A DNA stretch of 25,345 bases, from positions 1-25,345 of IMG/VR virus record IMGVR_UViG_3300030103_001291. One strand, written 5' to 3'. Under the pieces are notes generated by a model. That model did not search any database. It was not told where the DNA came from and saw only the letters and a program-made list of their open reading frames with translations. This stretch comes from a virus. A program made the position numbers and the translations under genes. Positions 8,306-17,114 of this stretch are shown here, piece after piece (the first letter of the stretch is position 1; every line of letters starts with the position of its first letter).

Positions 8306-11300
8306 CTACCATCCTAGCTGTCGCCAAACGTCAATCATACCCAAAAACTCTTTAGCCTCTTGTTCAGTAAGAGGAGCTTCGTTCATGTAGTTCATTCTAT
8401 AACCACCAAAGATGTTGTTATATAAATTAACTAACCCCTGCAAACTAACATCTTTACGTCCACTTTCTATTCTTCTAAATGTAGAGTTTAAAATAGTTTG
8501 ATCCATGATGCCTACAGCAGACCAAAACTTTTTGGCTCTATCAGTTTCAAGGGCAGTTAATGCTTGTGAATAAGCAGACTGACCAAGATTTATTCCATAA
8601 GCTTTTGTTTGCTTAAAATCATAAGTGTATGAATCTGTAAGATTATGAAGCTTACCGTAACTGTCTTTCATAACAACTGTATATGAAGGAGTTGCCCCAT
8701 AGTTTTCATTAGCAATATAATGAAGAGTTGGAGCTGGACGTCCACCTGGAATTATTCCAGAAGGTGTTCCAACTAAAGCAAGCTCTTCTTTTACCCTAGC
8801 ACCCATGCCGTCTAATAAATTACGATTATCAATTAAAAACCTGTCTTTAATGTCGTTATCAATATCTGCTGCTATTAAAGTAATTCCAGCATTGCCAACA
8901 GTGGCTTGTGCTTGTTTAAGAATAGGGTCTTGAACAAATTCTAACTCACCAGTTTCTGGATTTTCCTGAACACCCATTCTTTTGCCAATTTGACCCAAGA
9001 CAGAACGCATAGTAGCTACTGGTTCAGCTTGTGGATACTTCATCAAATGACTTTTCCAAGCACCTTCTACAGCCATCTTAATATAAGGGTCTGCTATAAA
9101 TGCACCTTCGATATTTCTTTGTCCAGCCCTAGCTGCCATTTGGTAAAGCATCTGATTATCTTCTGGGGATATATTTGGCTGAAAGAATTTGAAGAAACCC
9201 TTACCTTCTATAGCTTGAGCAAAAGTATCGTTAAACAAAGTATCTGCATCTGTTGCGCCATACTTGTCTGCGGCAAAGTTTGCTGTAGCACCACGATTCA
9301 TGTTCTTTGTAAGCTGTGCAGCTTCTAGGGCAGTCTCAATTCCAACTCTATCTGCGCTACGCAAAAACTCTATAGTGTCCATATCAAGCTGTTGGTAAAA
9401 TCTTGCTTGTATAAAATCTTCACGTTCTTCTGGAAACTTGGAACGGATAGCTGACATAGCTTGACCCATAACACGCATAGCTCTGTCTGCTGTTTCTGGT
9501 GTAGCAATAGCATTTTTAAATATAAGCTTGGCTTCTGGATGCAGTAAGCCATCTGTCATTACAGCAAAACCAGCTACCGCATCCATGCTTGCTTGAAATA
9601 CAGACTCATCACTTGTTGTAAGGCTAAAGTCAAAAGCCTGACCATTAACAAATACTTTATCAAAACCCTTTGCTTCAGAAAGAGCATCAAGCTCTGCTGC
9701 ATCTGGCATATAGCCGTTCATTGCTTTTTCTTCTGCTGTAGTAGCAAGACGCAACTTATCTTTACGTTCTGTATAAAGTTTGTCGTAAGCTTCTACTGCA
9801 TTGATGTACTCTTTGCGAGTTGAGTAATATCCGTTTTCACCAATAATTCCATTTTTTTCCAGACCAGACATAAACATCTCATTAGAATAATATGCTGGTG
9901 TTTTGGCAAAACTGGACATAGGGCCAAGAGACATTTGTATAAACGCACCAGCTTGACCAATATCTTTGGTAAGATAATAGTTTTCTGCTTTGAGATAAGA
10001 TGCTTGCGCTTCTCTTAACAACTTATGACTTTCTGGTCCTAACTGTCTTAATTCGGCTAATCTTGTAATCTCTTGCATAGCCGATAAAGTATTTTCTGCT
10101 GAAGTTACTTCTGGATTGTCAAGTTCAGCTTTGAGATTTGCATAAATGTCTTTATTTGAATTTGTAATTCTTTCGTTAAGAGATTTACTTGTGTCTCTTG
10201 ATGTAGTGTATAAAGTGGCTTGCTGTGTACCATCTAAAGTATGTATTGCAGATTCAGGGTTAGAAAACTCTTGATTTATATCATAACCATCCATAATTAT
10301 GGAACGATAAAAACCGCTATATACACTTGACCTAAACTTACGCTCTTCTTCGTTTTGTGCGCTTTGAATAGAAATTAACCCACTCATTGTAGAGTTGAGC
10401 AAAGCATCTACTTTTGATGCATCAATACCTTCTGTTTGTGAAGCTTGCAATTTTAAATCACGAATTAACTGGTAAGTAGCTGCTTCTCCATTAGCTGTAA
10501 AAGAACGCTCAACTGCGGCTTGTGCTGTACGAGACATAACTACAGTATTTTGCATATTTTCAAGCTGTAGAATTTGCTGGTCTGAGTAACCGTCTGCTTT
10601 AAGAGCTTCTTTTATCTGCTCCTGTTCAGCAGCTAACTCAGATATAAAAAGCTGCTGCCCTTCTTCTGGTAGATAATCATCATTAACTTTGCCAGCTACA
10701 CCATGAACTCCAAGTTTAACTGCATTGGCTTTAAATGCGTCTAAGTTTTGCTGTATGTTATATTGCTTTGTTTCTAGCTGTTGTTGAGCCAAAGCTTTAT
10801 TTTCAGCTATGGTATATTCAGCTACAGCTTTAGGAGCAAGAGAGGCATAAATATCTGGATCAAGTTTTTTTAAACTTTCCATATAGCCAGCCAGAGAACC
10901 TCTTATTGGGTCAGGGTCGTTTGGACTTTCAGATAACGCTTTTGCAGCAGCTATACGAATATCATTAGATGCGGCAGATGTATAACTTGTGACTGCGGCT
11001 CTTTTATAAGCATCTCTTACGCCTTGCTGTTCACCAGATGAATAAAGAGATATCTCTTTGCCGTAATTAAGATTTGTTAAAGGTACAAGGTTGTTATCTT
11101 GATCATAGGTAACACCAGCCGTTTTACCATCAATCTCTGCCTGACGAATTGCATCATTATATTCACGCTTTCTTATATCTGTTCCAATGCTCATAGCAGT
11201 CTGAGCAAGTTGGTCGTAAGAAGCAGCAGCTTGTTTAAAACCAGAAAGATTAGGTATTCCTGTTGGCTGCGCAAAAACTCTTTGTCCAGATGCTTTCTTA

Positions 11301-11308
11301 AAAGCCAT
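8306..11308 (-). CDS. Internal virion protein, T7 gp15-like by position, 1000 aa
   Basis: This is a 1000-residue, mostly helical, soluble-looking protein rich in Ala, Gln and Glu, without signal peptide or obvious membrane segment. It starts MAFKKASGQRVFAQPTGIPN and contains long heptad-like helical runs (around the LAQQQLETKQYNIQQNL and ELAAEQEQIKEALKADG segments). I see no enzyme motif. It lies exactly where T7 gp15 would be, between the gp14-like gene (overlapping in a TAATG junction at 11308-11310) and the gp16-like gene (1 base apart). T7 gp15 (747 aa) forms a periplasmic tunnel with gp16 during DNA ejection. The assignment rests on synteny, size and composition rather than on a recognised motif. 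Confidence 0.78.
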   Translation of the reverse strand: MAFKKASGQRVFAQPTGIPNLSGFKQAAASYDQLAQTAMSIGTDIRKREYNDAIRQAEIDGKTAGVTYDQDNNLVPLTNLNYGKEISLYSSGEQQGVRDAYKRAAVTSYTSAASNDIRIAAAKALSESPNDPDPIRGSLAGYMESLKKLDPDIYASLAPKAVAEYTIAENKALAQQQLETKQYNIQQNLDAFKANAVKLGVHGVAGKVNDDYLPEEGQQLFISELAAEQEQIKEALKADGYSDQQILQLENMQNTVVMSRTAQAAVERSFTANGEAATYQLIRDLKLQASQTEGIDASKVDALLNSTMSGLISIQSAQNEEERKFRSSVYSGFYRSIIMDGYDINQEFSNPESAIHTLDGTQQATLYTTSRDTSKSLNERITNSNKDIYANLKAELDNPEVTSAENTLSAMQEITRLAELRQLGPESHKLLREAQASYLKAENYYLTKDIGQAGAFIQMSLGPMSSFAKTPAYYSNEMFMSGLEKNGIIGENGYYSTRKEYINAVEAYDKLYTERKDKLRLATTAEEKAMNGYMPDAAELDALSEAKGFDKVFVNGQAFDFSLTTSDESVFQASMDAVAGFAVMTDGLLHPEAKLIFKNAIATPETADRAMRVMGQAMSAIRSKFPEEREDFIQARFYQQLDMDTIEFLRSADRVGIETALEAAQLTKNMNRGATANFAADKYGATDADTLFNDTFAQAIEGKGFFKFFQPNISPEDNQMLYQMAARAGQRNIEGAFIADPYIKMAVEGAWKSHLMKYPQAEPVATMRSVLGQIGKRMGVQENPETGELEFVQDPILKQAQATVGNAGITLIAADIDNDIKDRFLIDNRNLLDGMGARVKEELALVGTPSGIIPGGRPAPTLHYIANENYGATPSYTVVMKDSYGKLHNLTDSYTYDFKQTKAYGINLGQSAYSQALTALETDRAKKFWSAVGIMDQTILNSTFRRIESGRKDVSLQGLVNLYNNIFGGYRMNYMNEAPLTEQEAKEFLGMIDVWRQLGW

Positions 11309-11730
11309 TATGCTACACCTTTATTAATTGAATAAGCTGCGCCTGCTGTTTTTGCAAAACCTCCAAGCATAGCTGCCTTACCAGCGACCTTAGAACCAGC
11401 TGCACTAATCTCATATTTTCTGCGATTTGATTGTCCCATTAACCTAATATTAGAAATATCAGTTTTTGCTATTTTTATTTCATCAGTACGCAAAGCACTA
11501 ACTGAAGCTGATGTGCCTAGAGCAACGCCCTGAGATGACATAGACGTTCCAAGAGAAGCAAGTTGTCTTCTTAGCTGTCTATTACGCTCTGCTTCTTGTT
11601 GATCTGCTTGAAGAGAGGCCATTTCAGCTTGTTCTTTGTAAGCTTCTGCTTCCATATCATAAGCGGCTTTTTGCTGTCTTGCGGCAGCAAGTCCTATAAT
11701 GGCTGAAGCTACTTGCATTTCTACGCCCAT
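11308..11730 (-). CDS. Internal virion protein, T7 gp14-like, 140 aa
   Basis: This 140-residue protein begins with a mildly hydrophobic Ala-rich segment (VASAIIGLAAARQQ), continues as a long charged helix (residues about 25-60, AEAYKEQAEMASLQADQQEAE), and ends in an Ala/Gly-rich segment (GKAAMLGGFAKTAGAAY). T7 gp14-type core proteins, which insert in the outer membrane during ejection, have this helix/Gly-Ala architecture and a similar size (T7 gp14 is 196 aa). It is coupled on both sides by TAATG overlaps: its start overlaps the stop of tail tube B at 11730, and its stop overlaps the start of the gp15-like gene at 11308. Confidence 0.82.
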   Translation of the reverse strand: MGVEMQVASAIIGLAAARQQKAAYDMEAEAYKEQAEMASLQADQQEAERNRQLRRQLASLGTSMSSQGVALGTSASVSALRTDEIKIAKTDISNIRLMGQSNRRKYEISAAGSKVAGKAAMLGGFAKTAGAAYSINKGVA

Positions 11731-13658
11731 TACACTTCTACCTCTAGCAATAGGCCATTGATTGTTAGCGGCAATGGCTGGTCTTGTGTTATTGTTACTG
11801 TACCTTCTTTACCCCAACCCAGTAAATACACTTCCTTACGCTCAGTAATTGGAGTTGGCTCAAGAGAAAAATCATCTGTAACTCGCCTTATAAGAATGCT
11901 TGTACCCTTTGTCTTAACATCAAGAGTTTCATTTAGATCAAGAACAGCACGAACCACTCTGCGCTTTTGACCTACAGATATACCGTCATTCAACTGAAAC
12001 TCAGGAGGCAGTGTTGTAAGTTCTGGGGTATAGTTAAGCCCTATCTCAACGCTAGTTACAGCATCTGTTAAAGTAAGCTCACCACTTCCATTTGTTGTAT
12101 AAGTACCCATAGAATAGTTACCAGACTTAACAACAACTTCAGTGTTGGGCAAATGAGCAACTGTCCAGTTCTTTGTTGCTGAACCAGTTTGCTTAGATGC
12201 AGAATCAGTGTGATATGTATTATCCAAAAGCTCTAAGGTTGTAACTGTAGAGCTATTTATAGTTCTTTCAACAATGGAATAAACTTGTCGGTTTACATTA
12301 ACCAAATTCTTAAAACTGCCTTGTGTTGACCACTCACACCAACCCTGTAGCTGTTCTTTGCGAATCGACATAAACACAGGCATTTTGCCATCACTATTTA
12401 AAAGATAAAGATAAGCTTCTACTTGGTCCTGTGCTTCACGCTGAGAAACCATTTGAGACGGTACACCTATTATGTGTGGTGAAAGTAAAGTAAGTGCATC
12501 AGCATTATATGCTTGGCTTACATCAGAATAGACAAACTCTCTAACTGCTCCTTTAGACTTAGTAAGAAAAACCAAAGCACCGTCAAAGTCAGCAGCAACA
12601 ACTTCTCCGCTACCATAAGAAGTTTGTTTTTTAACTGATATAGTAGACGGAGTAAGCGGTCTGTTTTCTGAAGTGGGGACAAATAATTCTTGCTCCGATG
12701 TAAATATAACTAGATGTCTAAATGAAGCCAAAGATTTGATTTCTGATATTTGATTTTCAGCTATTTGCACTTGTATTGATTCATCATCTAAACCAGTGCC
12801 AACATCAAAATTAAAAAACTCTCCGGCTTTAGACATAAATAAATGGTTAGGTAAGTCTTTTGAGCCACCAAATATTAATCTTTGATCATGAAATGTAACA
12901 GAACGAGCAAAACCTCTTTGACTGCAAAATACTTGCTCTTTCCATGTGTCTCTAGCATTAGTATTAGCTACGGCTGCACTAAAAGTTCCAGTTATCTGTG
13001 TACCTGATGTAAAGCCAGTAATATTAATATTAACAACAGTTCCGGCAGAATCTGTAAATTCTAGCTTATCACCAACGTCATTAGCTGTAAAAACAGAAGA
13101 GCTTGCTGTAAATGTTTGTGAGTTTGTATTCGAGTTTTGCGGAGTAATTGTAATAGATGGTGCAGAGAATCTATGATAAGGCTGTAAAGTTTTGCCATTA
13201 GATACATCAAAGGCATAATCAGTTCGAGAAAAAGTATCGACTGCTGTACGAGTAAGCTTTTGAATAGCCATGTCTTTATGAACAACAATCATTGTATCAC
13301 CAGACTGAGATACTCTTAGCTCACCAATCATGGCAGTTGTCCAAGGACATCCTGTTATTGTCTGAGTAATTACTGTTGGTGCCGTGACATCTATTACTTC
13401 AAGTTTTGTATTTGAAAAAAGAATTATGTAAGCTTCATCTTCATCAAAGATATAAGCTTCAGACTGATAGGTTGTATTGGTTAATGTTTGAAGAAAACGA
13501 AAACCACCTCTACGCCTTATACCGCCCTGAGATAGCATACGAAAGTTACGGAGCTTCTTAGTTCCGTTTTTGTAAGCATTAGAGTCAACTCTTGAAGACA
13601 GTAAGGGCGTTAGCTCTCCTGACGTAAAGTTGGTATAGAACTGACGAAGCAGTGCCAT
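11730..13658 (-). CDS. Tail tubular protein B (nozzle), 642 aa
   Basis: The N-terminus (MALLRQFYTNFTSGELTPLLSSRVDSNAYKNGTKKLRNF) followed by GGIRRRGGFRFL is characteristic of podovirus nozzle proteins of the T7 gp12 class and related stabilisation proteins. The body is beta-rich, with FHDQRLIFGGSKDLPNHLFMSKAGEFFNF, a signature stretch of the family, near residues 255-285. In T7, gp12 forms the hexameric nozzle under tail tube A and carries the fibre binding site. The length is below T7 gp12 (794 aa) but within the family range. It is 3 bases downstream of tail tube A and overlaps the gp14-like gene by a TAATG junction. Confidence 0.92.
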   Translation of the reverse strand: MALLRQFYTNFTSGELTPLLSSRVDSNAYKNGTKKLRNFRMLSQGGIRRRGGFRFLQTLTNTTYQSEAYIFDEDEAYIILFSNTKLEVIDVTAPTVITQTITGCPWTTAMIGELRVSQSGDTMIVVHKDMAIQKLTRTAVDTFSRTDYAFDVSNGKTLQPYHRFSAPSITITPQNSNTNSQTFTASSSVFTANDVGDKLEFTDSAGTVVNINITGFTSGTQITGTFSAAVANTNARDTWKEQVFCSQRGFARSVTFHDQRLIFGGSKDLPNHLFMSKAGEFFNFDVGTGLDDESIQVQIAENQISEIKSLASFRHLVIFTSEQELFVPTSENRPLTPSTISVKKQTSYGSGEVVAADFDGALVFLTKSKGAVREFVYSDVSQAYNADALTLLSPHIIGVPSQMVSQREAQDQVEAYLYLLNSDGKMPVFMSIRKEQLQGWCEWSTQGSFKNLVNVNRQVYSIVERTINSSTVTTLELLDNTYHTDSASKQTGSATKNWTVAHLPNTEVVVKSGNYSMGTYTTNGSGELTLTDAVTSVEIGLNYTPELTTLPPEFQLNDGISVGQKRRVVRAVLDLNETLDVKTKGTSILIRRVTDDFSLEPTPITERKEVYLLGWGKEGTVTITQDQPLPLTINGLLLEVEV

Positions 13659-13661
13659 TCA

Positions 13662-14282
13662 TTATGTGCCTTCTATGTTTTGATAAATACCGTTACCAAG
13701 TCTGGCACGATGGTATCTGCTTAACCTTAGATTCTGGTTAGTTACCTGCTGTGAATCTCTGGCTTTTGCTCTTCTAAATTGGCCTTCTGCAAGCTGTGTA
13801 TAAGACTGAGCAATATCTCCCTTTCGAGTAACAGATAAGGCAAAAACAGAAGCCAATCTAAATATAACCCACATAGTAAATGTAGGAGGCCAATGCTGAG
13901 TTTCTGGTCTAAACACATAATTCAAAACAACTGTGTCATCAACTTCTGCATTTATAAAAACATTTCTTTCATAAATATCATACTGTTGAGGGACATCTTC
14001 TATTGTAACAGTTTGAACCTGTATAACAGCAGGGCTAGTAGGCAATGCGTAAGCAGCATCCCATCTGTCTACGGGAACATCTGTAAGCCTAGATAATGTT
14101 TTTTGGCCTGTTGCAAAGTTCCATGTGTGCTGACCAAGGCAATCACTAACAACATCTTCAAATATTGTATTAGCAACAAGTGCTTCATCAGTATTATCTG
14201 TAAATGAAGTCAAAGGCTCTAGCCCGATCATGACCATAGCCTTTTGTGCAACTTCAATATCTGTAGATGGAGTTGTTGGCAT
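13662..14282 (-). CDS. Tail tubular protein A (adaptor/gatekeeper), 206 aa
   Basis: This is a helical 206-residue protein with the T7 gp11-type pattern: an N-terminal helix (TDIEVAQKAMVMIGLEPLTSF), a hydrophobic FEDVVSDCLGQHTWNFAT segment, a central DRWDAAYALP stretch, and a C-terminal ALSVTRKGDIAQSYTQLAE helix followed by an Arg-rich tail. T7 gp11 is 196 aa and forms the dodecameric ring joining portal to nozzle, and the size matches. It lies directly upstream of tail tube B, as in T7. The starting ATG is 18 bases after the stop of the small basic gene. Confidence 0.9.
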   Translation of the reverse strand: MPTTPSTDIEVAQKAMVMIGLEPLTSFTDNTDEALVANTIFEDVVSDCLGQHTWNFATGQKTLSRLTDVPVDRWDAAYALPTSPAVIQVQTVTIEDVPQQYDIYERNVFINAEVDDTVVLNYVFRPETQHWPPTFTMWVIFRLASVFALSVTRKGDIAQSYTQLAEGQFRRAKARDSQQVTNQNLRLSRYHRARLGNGIYQNIEGT

Positions 14283-14300
14283 TAGTAACCTCTACCGCCT

Positions 14301-14483
14301 TTACGCCCTTTTTTCTTTGTCTTCATTTTTCTTTCCTTTCTTAGCAGCTAGGATTTTCTTTTGAAGTGCTGGTGGAAGAGTCTTCTGTTGTTTGGTTAAA
14401 CCATTGCCACCATTTTTACCCATTGTTTTTGACTCAGGGGGTCTTCCTTTTTTTGAACCGTAAGTTCCAGGACCCATAGGCAT
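14301..14483 (-). CDS. Small Lys/Gly-rich basic protein, 60 aa
   Basis: This 60-residue protein is strongly basic and probably disordered. It starts MPMGPGTYGSKKGRPP, has a helical middle (KQQKTLPPALQKKILAAKKG), and ends with a charged Lys/Glu/Asp tail. Similar MPMGxGTYGSKxGRPPK-type small proteins are common next to structural genes in marine phages and have no assigned function that I know. The ATG overlaps the stop of the preceding 42-aa gene in a TAATG junction, which favours translation as part of the operon. A nucleic-acid-binding or capsid-internal role is possible but only a guess from charge. Confidence 0.75.
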   Translation of the reverse strand: MPMGPGTYGSKKGRPPESKTMGKNGGNGLTKQQKTLPPALQKKILAAKKGKKNEDKEKRA

Positions 14484-14611
14484 TATGTAACTCCCTTTCC
14501 AAGAGTGACACCCTTACCAAAAGTTACTTTATGGCCTTTGACCATTTTCGTTTTTAGTTTGGGTGAAGGGGCAGCTTTCACTGCCTCCTTCTTTGTAGGT
14601 TTCTTAGCCAT
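14483..14611 (-). CDS. Very small basic protein, 42 aa
   Basis: This short gene encodes 42 residues: an MAKKPTKKEAVKAAPSPKLK start, then KMVKGHKVTFGKGVTLGKGVT. The C-terminal half contains two copies of an F/L-GKGVT motif. Both ends overlap the neighbours by a TAATG junction (its start with the stop of the 86-aa gene, its stop with the start of the 60-aa gene). This arrangement would be unlikely if the frame were not translated. It is basic and probably disordered. No family is recognised. Confidence 0.65.
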   Translation of the reverse strand: MAKKPTKKEAVKAAPSPKLKTKMVKGHKVTFGKGVTLGKGVT

Positions 14612-14871
14612 TATCGGCTATCTGTTGCCAAGCTGACGACATCGCCTGTATCAACTGTGCCACCTGAGTTGCTCAAAACATTAACAATGCCAAAACCATT
14701 TGATGAGTTTACGAAGATAACATCTCCTACATTCATCTCTGATGAGGCTTCATTAAAGTAACCAGCAGTATCAATAGTGTTGCTATTGTCTGCTGTTGAG
14801 ACATAGTGCCAAATGTGAAAGCCGTTGCCGCTGTAATTGACAAGAGAAAGATTTGCTTTTGCGAATGCCAT
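14611..14871 (-). CDS. Putative capsid decoration / head-associated protein, 86 aa
   Basis: This is an 86-residue, beta-rich, Gly/Ser/Asn-rich protein directly downstream of the major capsid gene. The sequence runs through NYSGNGFHIWHYVSTADN, IDTAGYFN and NVGDVIFVNSS. The IDTAGYF...VGDVI pattern is shared by small proteins found next to capsid genes in many marine phages and is usually considered a capsid decoration or fibre-like protein. It starts 9 bases after the capsid stop, with a GGAGAG ribosome site in the gap. Position and fold type support a head role, but I cannot prove capsid binding. Confidence 0.75.
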   Translation of the reverse strand: MAFAKANLSLVNYSGNGFHIWHYVSTADNSNTIDTAGYFNEASSEMNVGDVIFVNSSNGFGIVNVLSNSGGTVDTGDVVSLATDSR

Positions 14872-14880
14872 AATTCTCTC

Positions 14881-15720
14881 CTAATTTTTCAGCTCAAGTT
14901 CAAAGCAACCTTCAGCATCGATTAAGGTCGCATTCATTTGCATTTTGTTCAATACAAAGTATGAATCCTTATCGTTGTGATATTGCATATTGGAACTTAC
15001 ATCTGCGCCAATAGCGTGACCAACAGAACCAGAATGATAAGCAAAACACTTCTTATGTGTTGTACCAGCAGCACCTGATCCATTTGTGCCATCTAAACCT
15101 GAGAACGGCATCCACATAAAGCCAAGCCAGTTTTTAGCTGTCATAGCATTTTTGAATGGCAGTTCAGCTTCTCCGACATAGTTTGTTCTTGAGAACTCAT
15201 CAATGTCTAGTAGCTGTGACCACTGTTCCCAGCCGACAACAACATAACGCTGACCATCATCAGGAACACTGTTATTGCCAAAAAGCTCCATAAGACCGAA
15301 AGCCCAAGCCAATGTAATGCCATTAGATGTTTCGTTATGTGTTGAGGTTGTTGCATCCATAGCCGCAAGAATCAGGTCATCTGTCTTACGACCAAGTGCA
15401 TAAGCACCTGACTGTTGAGCAACAAGCATTTCGTCATGGTTAATGCGTAGCTGATCTAAATCATCTATCCATTCACCTGCGAAAAAATCCTCAACGGTTA
15501 CGGAAACATTTGTGTGTGCAATGTTCATAGGAGCGACATTACCGTGTCTCGCCTTGGACGTTGCAAAACCTTTACCGATTTTTTGAAACGTGGTTTTGTT
15601 CTTAACACCGTTCACTGTGCGAACAGTATTGCGAAGCTTTGACCCCATGCGCTGATACGCCATGTGGACACCAGATTCAAACTCCTCGATAAAGGAGGTA
15701 GAGATAGTTGGTGAAGCCAT
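14881..15720 (-). CDS. Major capsid protein, HK97-fold type, 279 aa
   Basis: This 279-residue protein has the expected place after the scaffold and a strong ribosome site (AGGAGG, 6 bases before ATG), fitting its high expression. Recognisable parts are the N-terminal helix with FIEEFESGVHMAYQRMGSKL, the EDFFAGEWIDDLDQLRINHDEM segment (residues about 77-98) followed by an ALGRKTDDLILAAMD helix, and VVGWEQWSQLLDIDEFSRTN near residues 170-189. These are typical of short HK97-fold capsid proteins of podoviruses. It is shorter than T7 gp10A (345 aa). No programmed frameshift extension is obvious at the end. Confidence 0.9.
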   Translation of the reverse strand: MASPTISTSFIEEFESGVHMAYQRMGSKLRNTVRTVNGVKNKTTFQKIGKGFATSKARHGNVAPMNIAHTNVSVTVEDFFAGEWIDDLDQLRINHDEMLVAQQSGAYALGRKTDDLILAAMDATTSTHNETSNGITLAWAFGLMELFGNNSVPDDGQRYVVVGWEQWSQLLDIDEFSRTNYVGEAELPFKNAMTAKNWLGFMWMPFSGLDGTNGSGAAGTTHKKCFAYHSGSVGHAIGADVSSNMQYHNDKDSYFVLNKMQMNATLIDAEGCFELELKN

Positions 15721-15855
15721 TTCACCCTCCTGTTAAGTTAAGTTTAGACTGTTCTATCTGGTTATCCATCAACGCAGGGTCCTAAGATTATCCATTGCTT
15801 TTGGGCCTTCTAGTAACATTACATTTTCACAACTTACCGCTTTAGAAAATTCACA
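15721..15855 (-). other. Scaffold-capsid intergenic spacer with repeated fragments
   Basis: This 135-bp gap is the largest within the virion operon. It holds the capsid ribosome site at its left end. A 12-mer, ATTATCCATTGC, occurs at 15787-15798 and again at 15855-15866 (the end of the scaffold gene). An 11-mer, AACGCAGGGTC, occurs at 15771-15781 and again at 15908-15918 inside the scaffold gene. The spacer therefore looks partly derived from a rearranged copy of the scaffold 3' end. I see no clear terminator or sigma70-type promoter in it. Confidence 0.5.
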
Positions 15856-16611
15856 TTATCCATTGCGTCTGCTGTACTGAGCAAAACCCTGACGAACTCT
15901 TCCAATAAACGCAGGGTCTTTATCCTTCCAGTATTTCGGGTCGTTCTGCATTGCCCTTAAATCATCAAGGCTAAGAGCTTCCTGAAATTCTGTATCGGAA
16001 GTCATGTTGAACTGAGGCTGACCATTCAGTTCCATCAGTTCTTCAAATAGTTGAACCATACCAGCAGAAGCCGGGATATTAGCAAATACCTGATAAGCAT
16101 CTTCACTGAGATTTTGATGCGCCCATGAATCTGCCCTTTCTAAACGCTTGTCAGCATACTCGCCAAGAGCTTCTGACTCCACATTCCAATCAGGGCCACG
16201 GGTAGCATCTACTTGTATATATTCATTCATAAGCCCATCAAATTCTTCTTGAGATAAACCGTATGAATGTGCTGTAGAGCGAAACCAATCTACCATAGGA
16301 TCATCATCTGCTACAGAATACTCTATGCCTTCTGGGGCATTGAAGTTCAATTCATAGTCAGCAGGGCTAATAGGCGCACTGCTAGTAGCTTCCTCATTTA
16401 GTTCACCTACAATTTGATTTCGTAATTCTTCTTTGCGTGTATAAAACTTACGCTCTAGTTCCTGATAGCTATTTGCTAGTTCTTCTGGACGCTCAAACTT
16501 TTCTGGAAGCCAATCAGGTCTTTCTTGAGTAACTTCTTGAGGTTGCTCCGACTCTCCAGCCTGAACCTCTTCAGTTTGTACTTCTGCGTTTTCTTGTAGT
16601 TCTTCTGACAT
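15856..16611 (-). CDS. Capsid assembly scaffold protein, 251 aa
   Basis: This is an acidic protein rich in Glu and Gln with a disordered N-terminus (MSEELQENAEVQTEEVQAGE), a WLPEKFERPEELANSYQELERK motif near residues 34-55 that is typical of T7 gp9-type scaffolds, and a helical C-terminal half ending with basic residues (VRQGFAQYSRRNG), which in scaffolds often contact the capsid. I chose the ATG at 16611 because it overlaps the stop of the preceding gene in a TAATG junction, as at five other junctions in this operon. A GTG four codons upstream lies within its own potential ribosome site. The position just before the capsid gene fits. Confidence 0.88.
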   Translation of the reverse strand: MSEELQENAEVQTEEVQAGESEQPQEVTQERPDWLPEKFERPEELANSYQELERKFYTRKEELRNQIVGELNEEATSSAPISPADYELNFNAPEGIEYSVADDDPMVDWFRSTAHSYGLSQEEFDGLMNEYIQVDATRGPDWNVESEALGEYADKRLERADSWAHQNLSEDAYQVFANIPASAGMVQLFEELMELNGQPQFNMTSDTEFQEALSLDDLRAMQNDPKYWKDKDPAFIGRVRQGFAQYSRRNG

Positions 16612-16880
16612 TAACAATCCCACTTCCTTAGTGCTTTGTTGATACGGCTGTTAGGGTCATTAGCCGTCTTTTTGGATGTAAGCTTCTTTTTCATACCCAT
16701 CATACGCTTACAAAAACTCTTTCGTCTAGCTGCGGCTTTTGGCGAACGCTTTGCTTCTTTAGCAGATACAGGTCTCTTGATGTTCTTCCCCTGCCTACGA
16801 AGGCTTGCTCGGCCTTTTGCATTAAGACCTCCTTTTGGGTCTTTGCCTTCTTTACGTTGCCATGCTGGTGATTTAGCCAT
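16611..16880 (-). CDS. Small basic conserved phage protein, 89 aa
   Basis: This 89-residue, very basic protein has a regular layout: AWQRKEGKDPKGGLNAKGR, then Lys/Arg-rich segments with RRKSFCKRMMGMKKKLTSKK, and a C-terminus TANDPNSRINKALRKWDC. I recognise this as a widespread small phage family (an AW-x-RKEGK-x-PKGGLNAKGRAS start and a SFC-x-RM-x-GMKKK...NSRINKALRKW-x-C end). It is catalogued as a domain of unknown function. The two conserved Cys residues and the basic character suggest nucleic-acid contact, but this is inference. Its start directly follows the stop of the 77-aa gene and its stop overlaps the scaffold start. Confidence 0.8.
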   Translation of the reverse strand: MAKSPAWQRKEGKDPKGGLNAKGRASLRRQGKNIKRPVSAKEAKRSPKAAARRKSFCKRMMGMKKKLTSKKTANDPNSRINKALRKWDC

Positions 16881-17114
16881 CTACGTTCTCGCATAAGTAG
16901 GTTTTTTGCCACCACCGCTAGGATTGGTAGCACGTTTACGTCTAACCGCTGCTGTCTTCTGTGCTTTAGTCATAGATGATGCTTTAGATGCTGGTACACA
17001 TTTTGGGTACTTCCTACCATCACCCATTTTTCTACCGCACTTTGGATGACTTCCATCCTTGTTCTTGGTAGATATATCACGCCAATCTTCATTAAACCAC
17101 TTGGTTAGACTCAT
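16881..17114 (-). CDS. Small basic Cys-containing protein, 77 aa
   Basis: The sequence MSLTKWFNEDWRDISTKNKDGSHPKCGRKMGD followed by YPKCVPASKASSMTKAQKTAAVRRKRA matches a small family common in marine phages: KWF-x-E-x-W-x-DI at the start, two Cys in CGRK and YPKC, and an M-T-x-x-Q-(K/R)-x-x-AVRRKR helix. The family has no established function that I know. The two Cys and nearby His could form a metal-binding knuckle, but there are too few ligands in one chain to be sure. It overlaps the 46-aa gene by ATGA at 17111-17114 and abuts the 89-aa gene with no spacer. Confidence 0.78.
   Translation of the reverse strand: MSLTKWFNEDWRDISTKNKDGSHPKCGRKMGDGRKYPKCVPASKASSMTKAQKTAAVRRKRATNPSGGGKKPTYART

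Noticed and set aside
16612-16623. GTG start four codons upstream for the scaffold
   Set aside because: It lies within its own possible ribosome site, and the ATG at 16611 forms the TAATG overlap typical of this operon.
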